A stretch of DNA of 64,000 nucleotides from Fennellomyces sp. T-0311 (taxonomy: Eukaryota > Mucoromycota > Mucoromycetes > Mucorales > Lichtheimiaceae), in the NCBI GenBank assembly GCA_025266875.1, contig JALLLT010000020.1, forward strand, positions 620,001 to 684,000, given 5' to 3'. The position numbers and the translations under genes were made by a program. Shown here in pieces: positions 46,296 to 56,667 of the stretch (position 1 is its first letter; each line of letters begins with the position of its first letter). The notes beneath the pieces were generated by a model that searched no databases, was not told where the DNA came from, and saw only the letters and a program-made list of their open reading frames with translations.

Positions 46296-46457
46296 CACTG
46301 CAAAAAATTTTTGGGTGAATTTTGGTGAATAATTTTTCGAAGTGGTTAAACATAAGCTTTTTAACCACTTGAGTTACTAAAAATGGTAGTACAAATGGTT
46401 AAAAAGCTTATGTTTAATCACCTCAAAAACTCATTCACCCAAAAATTTTTTGCAGTG
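46296..46457. mobile_element. 162-bp fold-back MITE with CACTG terminal inverted repeats
   Basis: The left end CACTGCAAAAAATTTTTGGG and the right end are perfect inverse complements over 25 bases (through GGGTGAAT). The arms remain complementary, with small gaps, for about 80 bases each, so the whole element can fold into one hairpin. A smaller palindrome, GTGGTTAA..TTAACCAC, sits inside the left arm. The flanks on both sides read AGA, consistent with a 3-bp target-site duplication. CACTG ends with a 3-bp duplication fit the CACTA-like superfamily. There is no ORF, so the element is non-autonomous. Confidence 0.8.
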
Positions 46458-47749
46458 AGAGCTCGGAAGCTGTTTCGGTTACAGCAACTCTTTGTCATGT
46501 AGGAATTAGATTCCTCTATGTTTCGATAGAGAATTTCTAATTTTTGATTGCAAGTAAATGCAAAAAATGACCTGTAAGCGCATAAAAACCCGGACACCTA
46601 TTATAGCAGTGCCAACGATCTAATATTAGAACGTATGCTCCGTATATTTAATAGCTCCAAGCAAATTATTAATGAGAATCAGCTCTATACCAAGTCTGTC
46701 GCATCTCTGAGATTACGGACATGGAACAACAGATTATAGATAAAGATACACTGTGTACATACTTGAAATCGTAACAGCGCACGCGAAACAATGGTGATTC
46801 AGATTAGGAATTAAAGCTGTCATTCAATTCGGATTTAGCATAAGCCGTATCAGAAAAAAGCATCTGCAAATTTTGATATAACATTTTGGTAACTTATCAA
46901 TTTTCACACAAGTCAGAACAAGATTTAATGTGGTGTATCATGTAAGGTATCCATAAAATGATCTAGCGATGATAAAGAAAGCCACATTGTAGGTAACGAT
47001 GCCAAAAAAGACCCAGAGATACCCAGTAAAAAAAAAAGATCCAATGCAGGCATGAATGCTGTAATTAGGTTTTTCGATTTCTTATACACATAACTATAAG
47101 CTACATTACATCATGCCTTAAAAGACAGATATAAAAAATGGTTTTAAGCGTTGGTACCAGTTACCGGGAAATAAATAAACAGTAGTCGCGGACAAGACGG
47201 AGAAGTTTTGTTCCGACGTTCGTTACATTTTGAGAATGCAGTGCCGGTAATGGTCTGAGATCAGATAAGCATTGACACATAGCTCATGCTGCACCGAGCC
47301 CATGTGAGAAAAAAAAGGTAAGCACACTGTTGGTACGGTTGTGTGGTGCAACGATGCACAAAAATCTAGATTTAAAGAACAAATGTTAAAGATAACCTTT
47401 ATATTGAATAAGTCAAACAGCAAGGGACTGTTGATGATGTATGAGAGACACTCAAAATGAGAGGTCTCTATTTTGCCAACTGTTATATTGGGGTTTTAAT
47501 TATAAGAATTCCAATAATGAACATAGTAATCCGTAAATCTGCTGTGCCATGAAGTTGTTCGGTAATAATAAAAACAGTACATTCGCGTTGATCCATCGCG
47601 GATATACATAAAAGATTCGAATCAACCAGATGCGCGGGTATAGTCCTATGGTGCGCCGATTCACAAACACAAATCAAGATTTCCTGATGATGGTTATTTA
47701 CTATAAATGAGCATTTAAAATTGTTGCATTCTGTCTCCACTTTTCCTCA
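46458..47749. other. Intergenic region between the palindromic element and MFS2
   Basis: AT-rich, with no supportable gene. It holds the MFS2 promoter, including CTATAAATGA at about 47700, some 45 bases before the MFS2 ATG. Confidence 0.45.
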
Positions 47750-49521
47750 ATGTCAGTTTCGGTGCACTCCAAGAGCGAAGATGAGGGGCGTTTACACCAG
47801 ATCGAAAATGAAGACATACAAGCATCTTCTTCGCCGTCCCAGATAACAATAGACGATGGAACAAGCATATCCCCGGAACCGCCAGCGGACGCAGTTAACG
47901 TTGAAAAGATATCAATGCCACATATGCTACAGTCATTTTATATACTGTTTGTTGTTGGTATGAATGATGCGAATATGGGTATCATTATTCCAAGCATCAA
48001 ATCTCACTATGGCGTATCACAATCTGTGGTTTCAATCATTTTCCTTTGCGTTACTGCTGGTAACTTCTTTGGTAAGCATCTTCATTGATAATAAAGGCTA
48101 CCTGCTTTCACTAATACGCAAATATATAAGGGGCTTTTATAAACGGATACTTGGTCCAAAAGACATCACAAAAAGTAACAGCAACTATCGGTGCCGCCAT
48201 ACTCTTCGTGGGACTTTTCATCTGCATATTTGGTGTACCATTTCCGGCTATGTGTGTTGCACAAGTAATTGTTGGCTGCGGTACTGCATTATCAGATGCT
48301 TCTACAAACGTTATTTGTGGTGAAATGCCGCGAGCTACAATGATCCTGAACTTTCTACATGGTAAGGTTAAGATCAATAAGAATAGGTTATTGTTTAATA
48401 TACTCTGTACCGGTAGCTGTTTACGGTGTTGGAGCACTTGTGGCGCCCTTGATTGCCGCTGCTGTATTGGACCATAGCAAGCCTTGGACAATTACGTATA
48501 TATACCTGGCTGGATTAGCCTTCCTCAATATTGCGCTTACTGGTTACTTTTTCCGTAATCTCAAGACCCGAGCAGAACGCGAACGGCAGAGTGACGGTGA
48601 CGGCAATCGTCGTGCAAAAAGGAACCTTATCAGAGAAGCAACGATGCGCAAGACAACTGTGCTTGGTGCTGCTTTTATTTTGTTCTACATGGGCGCCGAA
48701 GGTATTTAAAAACTGATTGTTGTATTTCTTTATACGCGTGTATTCATCTCATCTTTACTCTCGAATTTTTGTTGCACAGTCGCGTTGGGAGATTGGGGTT
48801 ATACTTTTTTGATTACAGTCAGAAGCACAGATACGGTGATGATGGCACAAATTATGGTAAGTCTTTTATAACTATGGGATCGATGGTGGCTAATAAACAA
48901 GTACTTAGTCTGCATACTGGGCTGGCCTCTGCGCTAGGCGACTGTTTCTGGCGTACTGGACTCTTAAATTTGGGGAAAAGCGCATGGTTTACTTTTATCT
49001 CGGAATAACTCTGGGAGTATTGTTTATTTTCTGGTTTGTTCCTAATGTCGGAGCTAGTGCTACAGGTAAGCTACCTCTTTGACTTACAATATGTAAAAGA
49101 TCTAAAAGTATAAAAAAGCACTGGCAATTTTAGGAATCGCCATCGGCCCCATCTATCCGACCGCAATATCCGTCGCTAATAAAACGATACCGGTACGACT
49201 GTACGCTGTTTCAATTGGATTTATTGCTGCGGTAATAATATTCTACGATACCCTTGACTGACAAAGCTAATAGTTCTTAAATAGTTTGGCAGTGGCGGAG
49301 CAGCACTGTTTCCGTATATCACTGGTGTACTGATCGGTGTCAAAGGAGTCGCGAATACTTTGGCACCCCTCATTATTGCAATGACAGTCACCATGATTGC
49401 ATTGTGGGTTTTTGTTCCGAATCCTACGAAAGTCAAAAAGGAAACCGAGGACATTAGCTCTTCCTATGATGTTGAGCTTGCTGAATCAGATACTCAACAT
49501 CGCCGCAGCACGCTATCTTAG
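47750..49521 (+). CDS. MFS transporter 2
   Basis: A major-facilitator membrane transporter of unknown substrate. Seven exons (47750-48071, 48131-48361, 48417-48701, 48780-48856, 48909-49065, 49134-49231, 49285-49521) give 468 residues. After an acidic cytosolic N terminus of 60 residues comes TM1 with FYILFVVGMNDANMGIIIPS. The GNFFGAFING and VQKTSQKVT segment is the loop 2-3 equivalent. Further segments are VIVGCGTALSDASTNV, VYGVGALVAPLIAA, an Arg/Asp-rich central loop, VALGDWGYTFLI, GIAIGPIYPTAISV and FGSGGAALFPYITG. The pattern (TM1 GMNDAxxG, TM7-8 FxGAExxxGDW) resembles the fucose-permease-like fungal MFS group. All phases close. It is tandem with OYE2, 1.08 kb upstream. Confidence 0.88.
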
Positions 49522-50599
49522 AAACAGAAGCTTGTATCGATGATTAATAAATATTGATAGTTTTTTTGACAACTTTATTTAAGTTGCTTTATATCACTTG
49601 GTGCGTGAATACTTATTATATTCATATGTACAGTATATCTAAATGATATTCCTTTGTATATTTTAAACCTTACGTGTCTCTAATCTTATCTTCTCAGGAG
49701 CATCAGTAGATATACGTTTTCCTTCTCATCCTTCGGCTCTTGCATTACTTTCAATCATATGACGTGGGATGGTCATTTCTATCAGCGCAATTGGACTGGG
49801 TCCAGATTCGCCATCGCGAACTATAGGATTCTGTCATTTGGAAAGAAATATCACGAATTAAAGATATTCTGTTACACACATCCCCATCTGGCAACCTTTT
49901 ACAGTCCTTTAGGCTGAGCTAAATAATAGTACCTTATCGGCCAGCTAACTTTGGCCAGACGCATCCAAGCTAGGCTTTCGGATCTTTGCGATATACAGAG
50001 TATGTCAAATTATAGTAGTGTCAGCAGCATTGTCAATTTGAAATGACCAAAGTATATTGCGTGCTTTTCTTGCTTTGATTAATAATCAAGGGAGATGTGG
50101 CCAATACAGGATGCAATTTCCACGTTGTGAATGAAGTGAATATAAAGGAACATGCATATCTCTATGTAACGTCAAGCGGTAATAAAGTGCTCGCCGTTCG
50201 ATTGAGGAAAATATTACAGTGGCAAGTACACTTTTTTATGGGGATTTGAGATAGATGCTTATTAGTGGGATAGCCAGAAAGGGTCAAGTTGTACGTGACA
50301 CAAACGATCGTGCGAATGTCCGAGTATTATGATTACCATTAGTATTTACTGCAAGCCGGTGCAATCTTCGGCCGATAAAAGCTGATTGTTCATAACCCCA
50401 CATTAACCTGCCAATGTTTTCCTCGCCAATCTGGGCACAAGCGACGCGGATGATGAATGTTTATTGATTATTCAGCTCCAATCCGAACCGTAGATTCAGG
50501 CACCACGGAGACCTCTTTTCCGATTCAAAGAGCGAAATGAATAAAAAGGTGGGCCAGGACCCTCCTCGCTCTCTTCCTTCTAACCATTCCCTTTGACCC
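49522..50599. other. Intergenic region between MFS2 and OYE2
   Basis: About 1.08 kb, AT-rich, with no supportable ORF. It contains the OYE2 promoter; an AATAAAAAGG about 55 bases before the ATG may act as a weak TATA element. Confidence 0.45.
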
Positions 50600-51779
50600 A
50601 TGGCAGCCAAATCCGCTCTCTTTCAACCCATCAAGATCGGCAACACACAGCTCGATCATCGTGTCGTCCTCGCTCCCTTGACCCGTTTCCGTAGCGACGA
50701 GCACCATATCCCCACTGCCTTGCAGGAAGAGTACTATACGCAACGCGCAACCAAGGGCGGTCTTCTGATTACCGAGGCGACGTTCATCTCACCTACTGCC
50801 GGTGCATATCCAGGAGCCCCTGGTATTTACAACAACGCTCAAATCGAAGCGTGGAAGAAGATCACAGACGCTGTCCATGCCAAAGGAGGTATCATTTATC
50901 TTCAACTGTGGCATGTCGGTCGAGCAACAGCGTCTGTCATCCTTCCCAACAACGTACTGCCTGTTTCGGCCTCGCCTATTGCTATGAGCGGTCGCAACAA
51001 CTATTCGCGCAAACCTTACGAAGTTCCTCACCCATTGACTGTCGACGAGATCGCGTCAATTGTCCAAGACTACGCACAGGCAGCCAAAAACGCCATTGCC
51101 GCCGGTTTCGATGGTGTCGAAATCCACGCTGCCAACGGCTACTTGATTGATCAATTCACAAACACCAACAGCAACGCGCGAACTGATCAGTACGGCGGTT
51201 CGATTGAGAATCGTACACGATTTGCTTTGGAAGTCGTAGATGCCGTTACCAAATCGATAGCCGCTGAACGTGTGGGCATTCGTCTGTCACCGTGGAGTGA
51301 AGCTAATGTAACTTGCGAGGGAAAAAAAAAGAAAGCGGAACTTTTTCACTGATTTTTCGATTTAGGGTGTTTTGGATGCCACCCCATACGACACCTGGGG
51401 TTACCTTGTTGGTCAATTGCAAGAGCGCCACTCAAAAATGGCGTATATTCATATGATTGAGCCTCGCGACGACTTTTCTCGCCGCACGCGCAATGATACC
51501 GTGAATAGCTTGGATCCTTTCCGTAGCATTTGGAAGGGAACCTTCTTGTCAGCTGGCGGTTACACAACCAACCCCACACTCGCTGCTGACATTGCGGATA
51601 GGACCGGCAATCTGATTGTCTTTGGCCGCGCATTCATTGCCAACCCTGATATCGTCGAGCGCCTTAGAAACGGCTGGCCATTGACACCATATAATCGCAA
51701 GACCTTCTATTCCCGTGGAGCAGTAGGTTACACAGACTATCCATTCTATGACCCCGCGTCAGCAAAAGCAAAGATCTAG
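50600..51779 (+). CDS. Old Yellow Enzyme 2 (FMN-dependent ene-reductase)
   Basis: A paralogue of OYE1 with two exons (50600-51307, 51366-51779) giving 373 residues. It shares VVLAPLTRFRSDEHHIPT, LQLWHVGRATAS (one substitution, HAG to HVG, next to the active site), GVEIHAANGYLIDQF, RTDQYGGSIENR and FLSAGGYTTNPTL. The catalytic His, Asn and Tyr are present. It is likely cytosolic and NADPH-dependent. The intron splits SPWSEAN|GVLDATPYDTW at the same stretch where OYE1 reads through, so an intron was gained here or lost in OYE1. It is convergent with P450-B, 296 bases apart, and resembles the dead copy at 55.5 kb more than OYE1 does. Confidence 0.94.
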
Positions 51780-52075
51780 AATCTGCATATATAGCACTTT
51801 CTTATTCATACATTAAAGTAAAATAATATATATAAACTCATTTTTATGCTTAGCGCATGTATCTCGTGAATGGTAAACGAAAAATATAGCCGTCCTCTGT
51901 GAAGAAAGCGTACACTCAATGTGTTAGATAGGGTAATAGATATGATGACCGATGATAGCTTTTATAGATAACCCTAGCATTTACTCTAGACATATTATCA
52001 CCATACTTATATCACAAAAAAGATACATAGCTAGTTAGACAGCGCCGTCGAGCAGCCCAGTTACATAGCTCGACC

Positions 52076-53979
52076 TTATGGTAAGAGGCAGTCCTCCCGC
52101 GGGACAAAGCGAACTTTGTATGGTGGTGTCTGTAAAACTAGACCAGTGTCACGAACATTGTCAATATCTGGTAGCGATCCATCACTCGGTGGCAGCAGCG
52201 TGGATTTGGCAAATATATGTATCATTGTGCTGAACATCTGTGCTTCTGCCTATATGTACGAGTGAGCAATCATAGAATATAGCAACCACTTGATCTCCTC
52301 ACCAAGTAAGAGCCGGGACAAGCGCGTCTACCCCATCCGAATATGTAGTGGTCGCGCGTCTCAGCTTTGCGTGCCAAGTTTGCTGTCATGGTATCGATAT
52401 TGTCTAAGAACCGTTCAGGGATAAACTTTTCCGGCTCCGGAAAACGGTCTTGACACTGATGCATGGTATAACTGCATGGCACAATCTGCACACCTTTTGG
52501 GAAGGTGTAACCACAACACGTAACTAAAGTAGTCTACATAAGACTCACATTTCTTTTAAGTGACGTTAAAACTCACCATCCTCCTCGAGTACATGAGGAA
52601 TTACAAGATGTGCAAATCCTCGATGTCTTATGGCTTCTTTCTGAACAGCAATCAAGTACGGAAAGCAATTGCGTTCTGTAAAATGAGGTAGTCGGCCATG
52701 CTCACGAATGAACCCGTCCACTTCATCGGCTAACTTTTTGCACACCTCGGGATGATGGAGAAGAATAACGATCGTCCAACTCAATGATACTGCTGTGGTG
52801 TCTGTACCCGCCACAATAACATCGGCTTTCTCATCATGATTAACAAAAAAAAGTGTAACATTGGTACTAACCAATTTTACACTTACTTGCTGCTACAAGC
52901 AAATCGTCATCTTCCAGCTCAAGTGTCTCTTTTCCCATGGACAGTCGCCTAAACATGCAATCCTTTCCACTGTTAATGGCATGATCAATAAGTCTGCGGA
53001 TTACAGGAGTTCGTGTCTCTTGATCGTATTTTTCATGTATTTTTTGTGTGCGCTTTAGTATATTGATAAATGATAGTAACGGAAGGAAGTTACTGATGTC
53101 GTTATGGAATGCTGAAAGTTCTGTGAAGTCGTCAAGCATTGTCATAAGCTCGAGAAAGAGTGGGTCCTTTTCCGAATGTACTCGTGTTCCGAAGCATGTC
53201 TCCAATACAAAGTTCAAGGAGCTACGTTTAAATGACAGTATAGGATCGACTCCATCATGAAGAGTACTAGTCGAAATGAGCCCATTGACAAGCTGGTCAA
53301 TCTCGCTTTGGAGAACTGATGTATTGTCACTGACAGATCTTGGTGACGTTATCGACAGCAGCGCTGATCGTAGATTCTTCCAATTTTTGTTCCGGTCTGA
53401 TGTCATTATACCTCTGAAAACTCGATCGCTTCAGTGCATGTGTATTCAACTTTAAGCGTGCTTGAAACATACCTTTTTCCACGTGCATTATACGCTGCAG
53501 TGAATTTGTGATTTGCACGGTTAGATGCGACTGCCCCGTTCTTGACGAGAAGTTGATATGTAATCTATTTGCATTGATTACAATTATACGTACTCATCGG
53601 ATAAATAAGTTGCCATTTTACCTCTGGGTCACCCACACAGATCCAGGACTCGGTGCCCATTTGAACTCTAATAACAGGGCCCAGTTCGTCATGCCATTCT
53701 TTGAATTTGAAACCAGGAGGCAAGTTGTTGAAGCTTAAAAGATGTCCTATGGTATTGTATCTATTTAGATGCAATACACTAAACAATCGATCTTCTCTTC
53801 CCCAGTATACCAATATACGGATAGCCGCCTTTTGGGGTTGGGATAGCACTGAGCAATCTCTTTTGATTGTGATTCTTGTCTGGTTTAGACCAGTTGTACA
53901 AAAGGCTTCCTGTAGCAACAGTAACTAGTACCGCTGTCGCCAAGGTTAGATTCCGTTTTGTTTCGATCAGTGCATTCAT
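52076..53979 (-). CDS. Cytochrome P450 B, paralogue of P450-A
   Basis: A microsomal monooxygenase of about 520 residues with the same seven-exon structure as P450-A. The anchor is at residues 10-30 (LATAVLVTVATGSLLYNW), then IPTPKGGYPYIG. The I-helix reads VIVAGTDTTAVSLSW, ExxR is in KEAIRHR, then PERFL, the haem loop FGWGRRACPGSYL and the end VPREDCLLP. Sequence is conserved along the full length (for example NWKNLRSALLSITSPRSV against NWKNLRAALLSITSPKSV), so the two arose by a local duplication. Intron 5 has a normal GT donor (G|GTGAGT). A TATATATATAGAG stretch lies about 30 bases before the ATG. Confidence 0.92.
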
Positions 53980-54007
53980 TGCAGATAAAAAAAAGTCATA
54001 ATTTTCA

Positions 54008-54022
54008 CTCTATATATATATC
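54008..54022 (-). promoter_or_regulatory. TATA element of P450-B
   Basis: TATATATATAGAG on the minus strand about 30-40 bases upstream of the P450-B ATG at 53979, so the leader would be very short. Confidence 0.45.
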
Positions 54023-55474
54023 TGCATCACTCCGCACGGGAAATACTCAGGTAATTCGGCTTTCTTCGGTAATATATCACATCGAAAACGTCTTTATGCA
54101 CTACGTAAGTCACGCAGAACCAATTCTCTTTAAGTCACCGTTAAGCTCAGAAAGATCCGGATAATTGGAACGAAAAACGTGATTTAATTATGGCCTTCGC
54201 CTTTGTATCGACATGACTAATCATAATACGTTAGGAGGCTCTGTGACAAACTTTCCGCATGATTGGATTGCACAAAGCAACAGAGTGCTTTCATACATGA
54301 CTTAAAGTTTATGAATATCGCCTGCAAGATCTATGGGTTACGTGAAGTTATCTAGATGCTGGTATGTAGTAATATCTATAAGTATTGAGTGCTTAATTCA
54401 TCGATACCCTATACTAGTTAACTGTTAACATCGAAGTAAAAGTTTATGTACGTAATACGTCACTTTAGCTTATAGTACATATTGCTTTAAGAGGATGCTT
54501 TTTATCATTGAATATCGATTGCTATACATTAGTAAATCATAATTGATATACGCTAAGCGCCATGTTATATCTGGCATTTTTGCACGTGTTGAAAAGGTGG
54601 AAGGAATGTTACTGGTAGTAGAAGTGATAAACAGTAATTCGAATTAAATACGTATTACACCATCCGATTCAATTCATTCCCGCAAATTTGTTCGAACTGT
54701 CGTTACGTATACTGAACTGCACATGCTTGATCAAGGTAATGAAAATCGGCATTTCATCACGCGAACTTTGATGGAATACTGAGCTCATGCCTCTACAAAT
54801 TATCTGTGTCAAGTAAGAAAAAATAAGCTGTATTCAGAAACCTAGAACAATATGAAATATCTATGAAAAACATTGTAACAATCGACTACGGGTGTTTCTG
54901 TAGACTGACGCCATCAACTACTACTGGAATCTGTCAAGCTTACCACATCTTTTCCGGCGTCAGAGTTACGGAAAGCTATTCAGCTGAAATGAGAATTTAG
55001 AATGTATAGTGATCTTATTCCTTCACAAAGCCTATTTTCTGTGTAGATAACGCAGTAGCAACAGGCCGCCGATATTGTATTGGTCATCCATTCTAAAGAT
55101 AACTGTTAATAGTTTTGAACTCTCGGCCAAGCAGCCGCTCCCAAGATCCTCTCAATAACATGTTATCGGTAACCTGCCAACGTCAACGCTATCATCCACT
55201 GCTTTGGAAATATTCACGTGATTTACCAAAAGTTCGTCATTCCGTGAAAGAGCTTTCAGATCACGTCGAATTGTTTGAAATCAGGAGCAAGTGAGCCGAT
55301 CAATAGGTAATTGTGAATCGCACGAAGAAAGAAGAGAAAAACTGCCATTGATACCATGGGCGTTGTGAGCATGAATATTCGTGTGTTGGAGTATAACCAA
55401 AAGGTTGGCTGCTTGACAAACAGCAAAGCGGGCTTTGTGCTGGCTTTTGACTGCGTCGGGAATAATGAGCATGG
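54023..55474. other. Intergenic region after P450-B
   Basis: About 1.45 kb, AT-rich, with only chance ORFs. I could not find an upstream half of the dead OYE copy that follows. Confidence 0.45.
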
Positions 55475-55745
55475 TCGACCGCATACGACACAAGAGGGCT
55501 TAAGCTGTAGGTGCGCCACTAAAACATGACGTACATATAATCGAGGCTCGCGAAAACATTTCTCACGGTGCACCTAACGATCCACTGTGGGCAACTTGTA
55601 GCTTTTGAAAGGGATTGTCGGCTGATGGTTACACGACTACCCCACATTCATACGCTGACAACTTGATCATTTTTGGCCATGATACACAATCCTGATACTA
55701 TTTGCTATACCTTGGGGAATTCGCTGTCTATAAGCTGAATATCGT
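55475..55745 (+). pseudogene. Relic of a third Old Yellow Enzyme gene
   Basis: No long ORF remains, but the DNA aligns with OYE2 exon 2 (about 51380-51690) along its length. Matching anchors are GCATACGACAC, GTGCGCCACTAAAACATGACG, TAATCGAGGCTCGCGA, CTAACGATCC, GAAAGGGATTGTCGGCTGA, GGTTACACGACTACCCCACA, TCATTTTTGGCC and CAATCCTGATA. These correspond to PYDTW, ERHSKMAY, IEPRDD, NDTV, WKGTFLSA, GGYTTNP, IVFGR and NPD. Several indels and stops break every frame. Exon 1 is missing or beyond recognition. The copy points in the same direction as OYE2. Confidence 0.75.
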
Positions 55746-56667
55746 ACCATGTGTTTGTAAGCTTTCGTTCAATGGTCGATATAGGGATATTTCAGTCGTT
55801 CTTTCTTCCAACTGCCAGAGTTGGGGTGCGTGGGTAAATAAGAGTTGTCAGAGCATCGTATACACGAAATACTAAAAGGCATCGCAACATGCTTTCAGCG
55901 AGCAATCGGGTTAATTAGCAGTTTACGTATGTTTACTACGACATGATGCTGCACCAACTGCAAGGGCAAACTAGTCGGAAGTAAGAGCGCACATGATCAA
56001 TTACTAGCGCACATATTGCTATGATTTGTGTTTCGTTCTTGTGAAATGTTCGCAATAAACTTTAGGCGTGTAAAGGAGGGTGGTCTTCCGCAGTCAATTA
56101 ATCATCTGTTACCATATGACAAATAGCAGCTAAAGTTAGTTCGCAGGATATTATGTCAATGCATAACGACTCACCTATCCAGCGAAATGTATTGCTCTGC
56201 ACGGTTACTCGGACAAAAAAAAGTAGCAAGGCGTGCTTGGACAGATTAACAGAAAGCGGTAGAGTAAGTCATCAACAATTAGTAACCACGGTAGGATGGA
56301 CTTGTCTCTCGTCCCCAAAGCAGTCGGACATATCCGGCTAACCTTATAAGACGCCCTGAATTCCTTCTTTGGATGGATAAGTTATTATTCAGCGGAATAC
56401 ATACTGCGACATTGATAAGTAAAGGGTTATTTGCAGCCAGCAGCAGCTGTTTTGCTGTTAGCGAGGCGGTAAGGGTGGGCGTCATATTACGGCAGTCCAG
56501 GCTGACGCCCAAAGGCCATTGACGATTCCGAAATTGGAAACGAATAAGGTTGCTCGAGGATAGCCCACTTTCAAAATTTCACACGGTGTCGACCTGTTAC
56601 AAATGTTTCTGCAGTCTGCGAGTGAAGTGTCTTCTTCTTTCTTCTCCACTCCACACATTCCTCAATA
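55746..56667. other. Intergenic region before methylmalonate-semialdehyde dehydrogenase
   Basis: About 920 bases without a supportable gene. It holds the promoter of the following mitochondrial dehydrogenase; I see no clear TATA box. Confidence 0.45.

Noticed and set aside
46296..46457. Interpretation of the palindrome as a transcription terminator
   Set aside because: Its length, 25-bp perfect ends and flanking 3-bp repeats fit a transposable element better, and hairpin terminators are not used by fungal RNA polymerase II.
36421..53979. Classical secondary-metabolite biosynthetic cluster
   Set aside because: No polyketide synthase, NRPS, terpene cyclase or DMATS gene is visible, so only a modifying or catabolic cluster is claimed.
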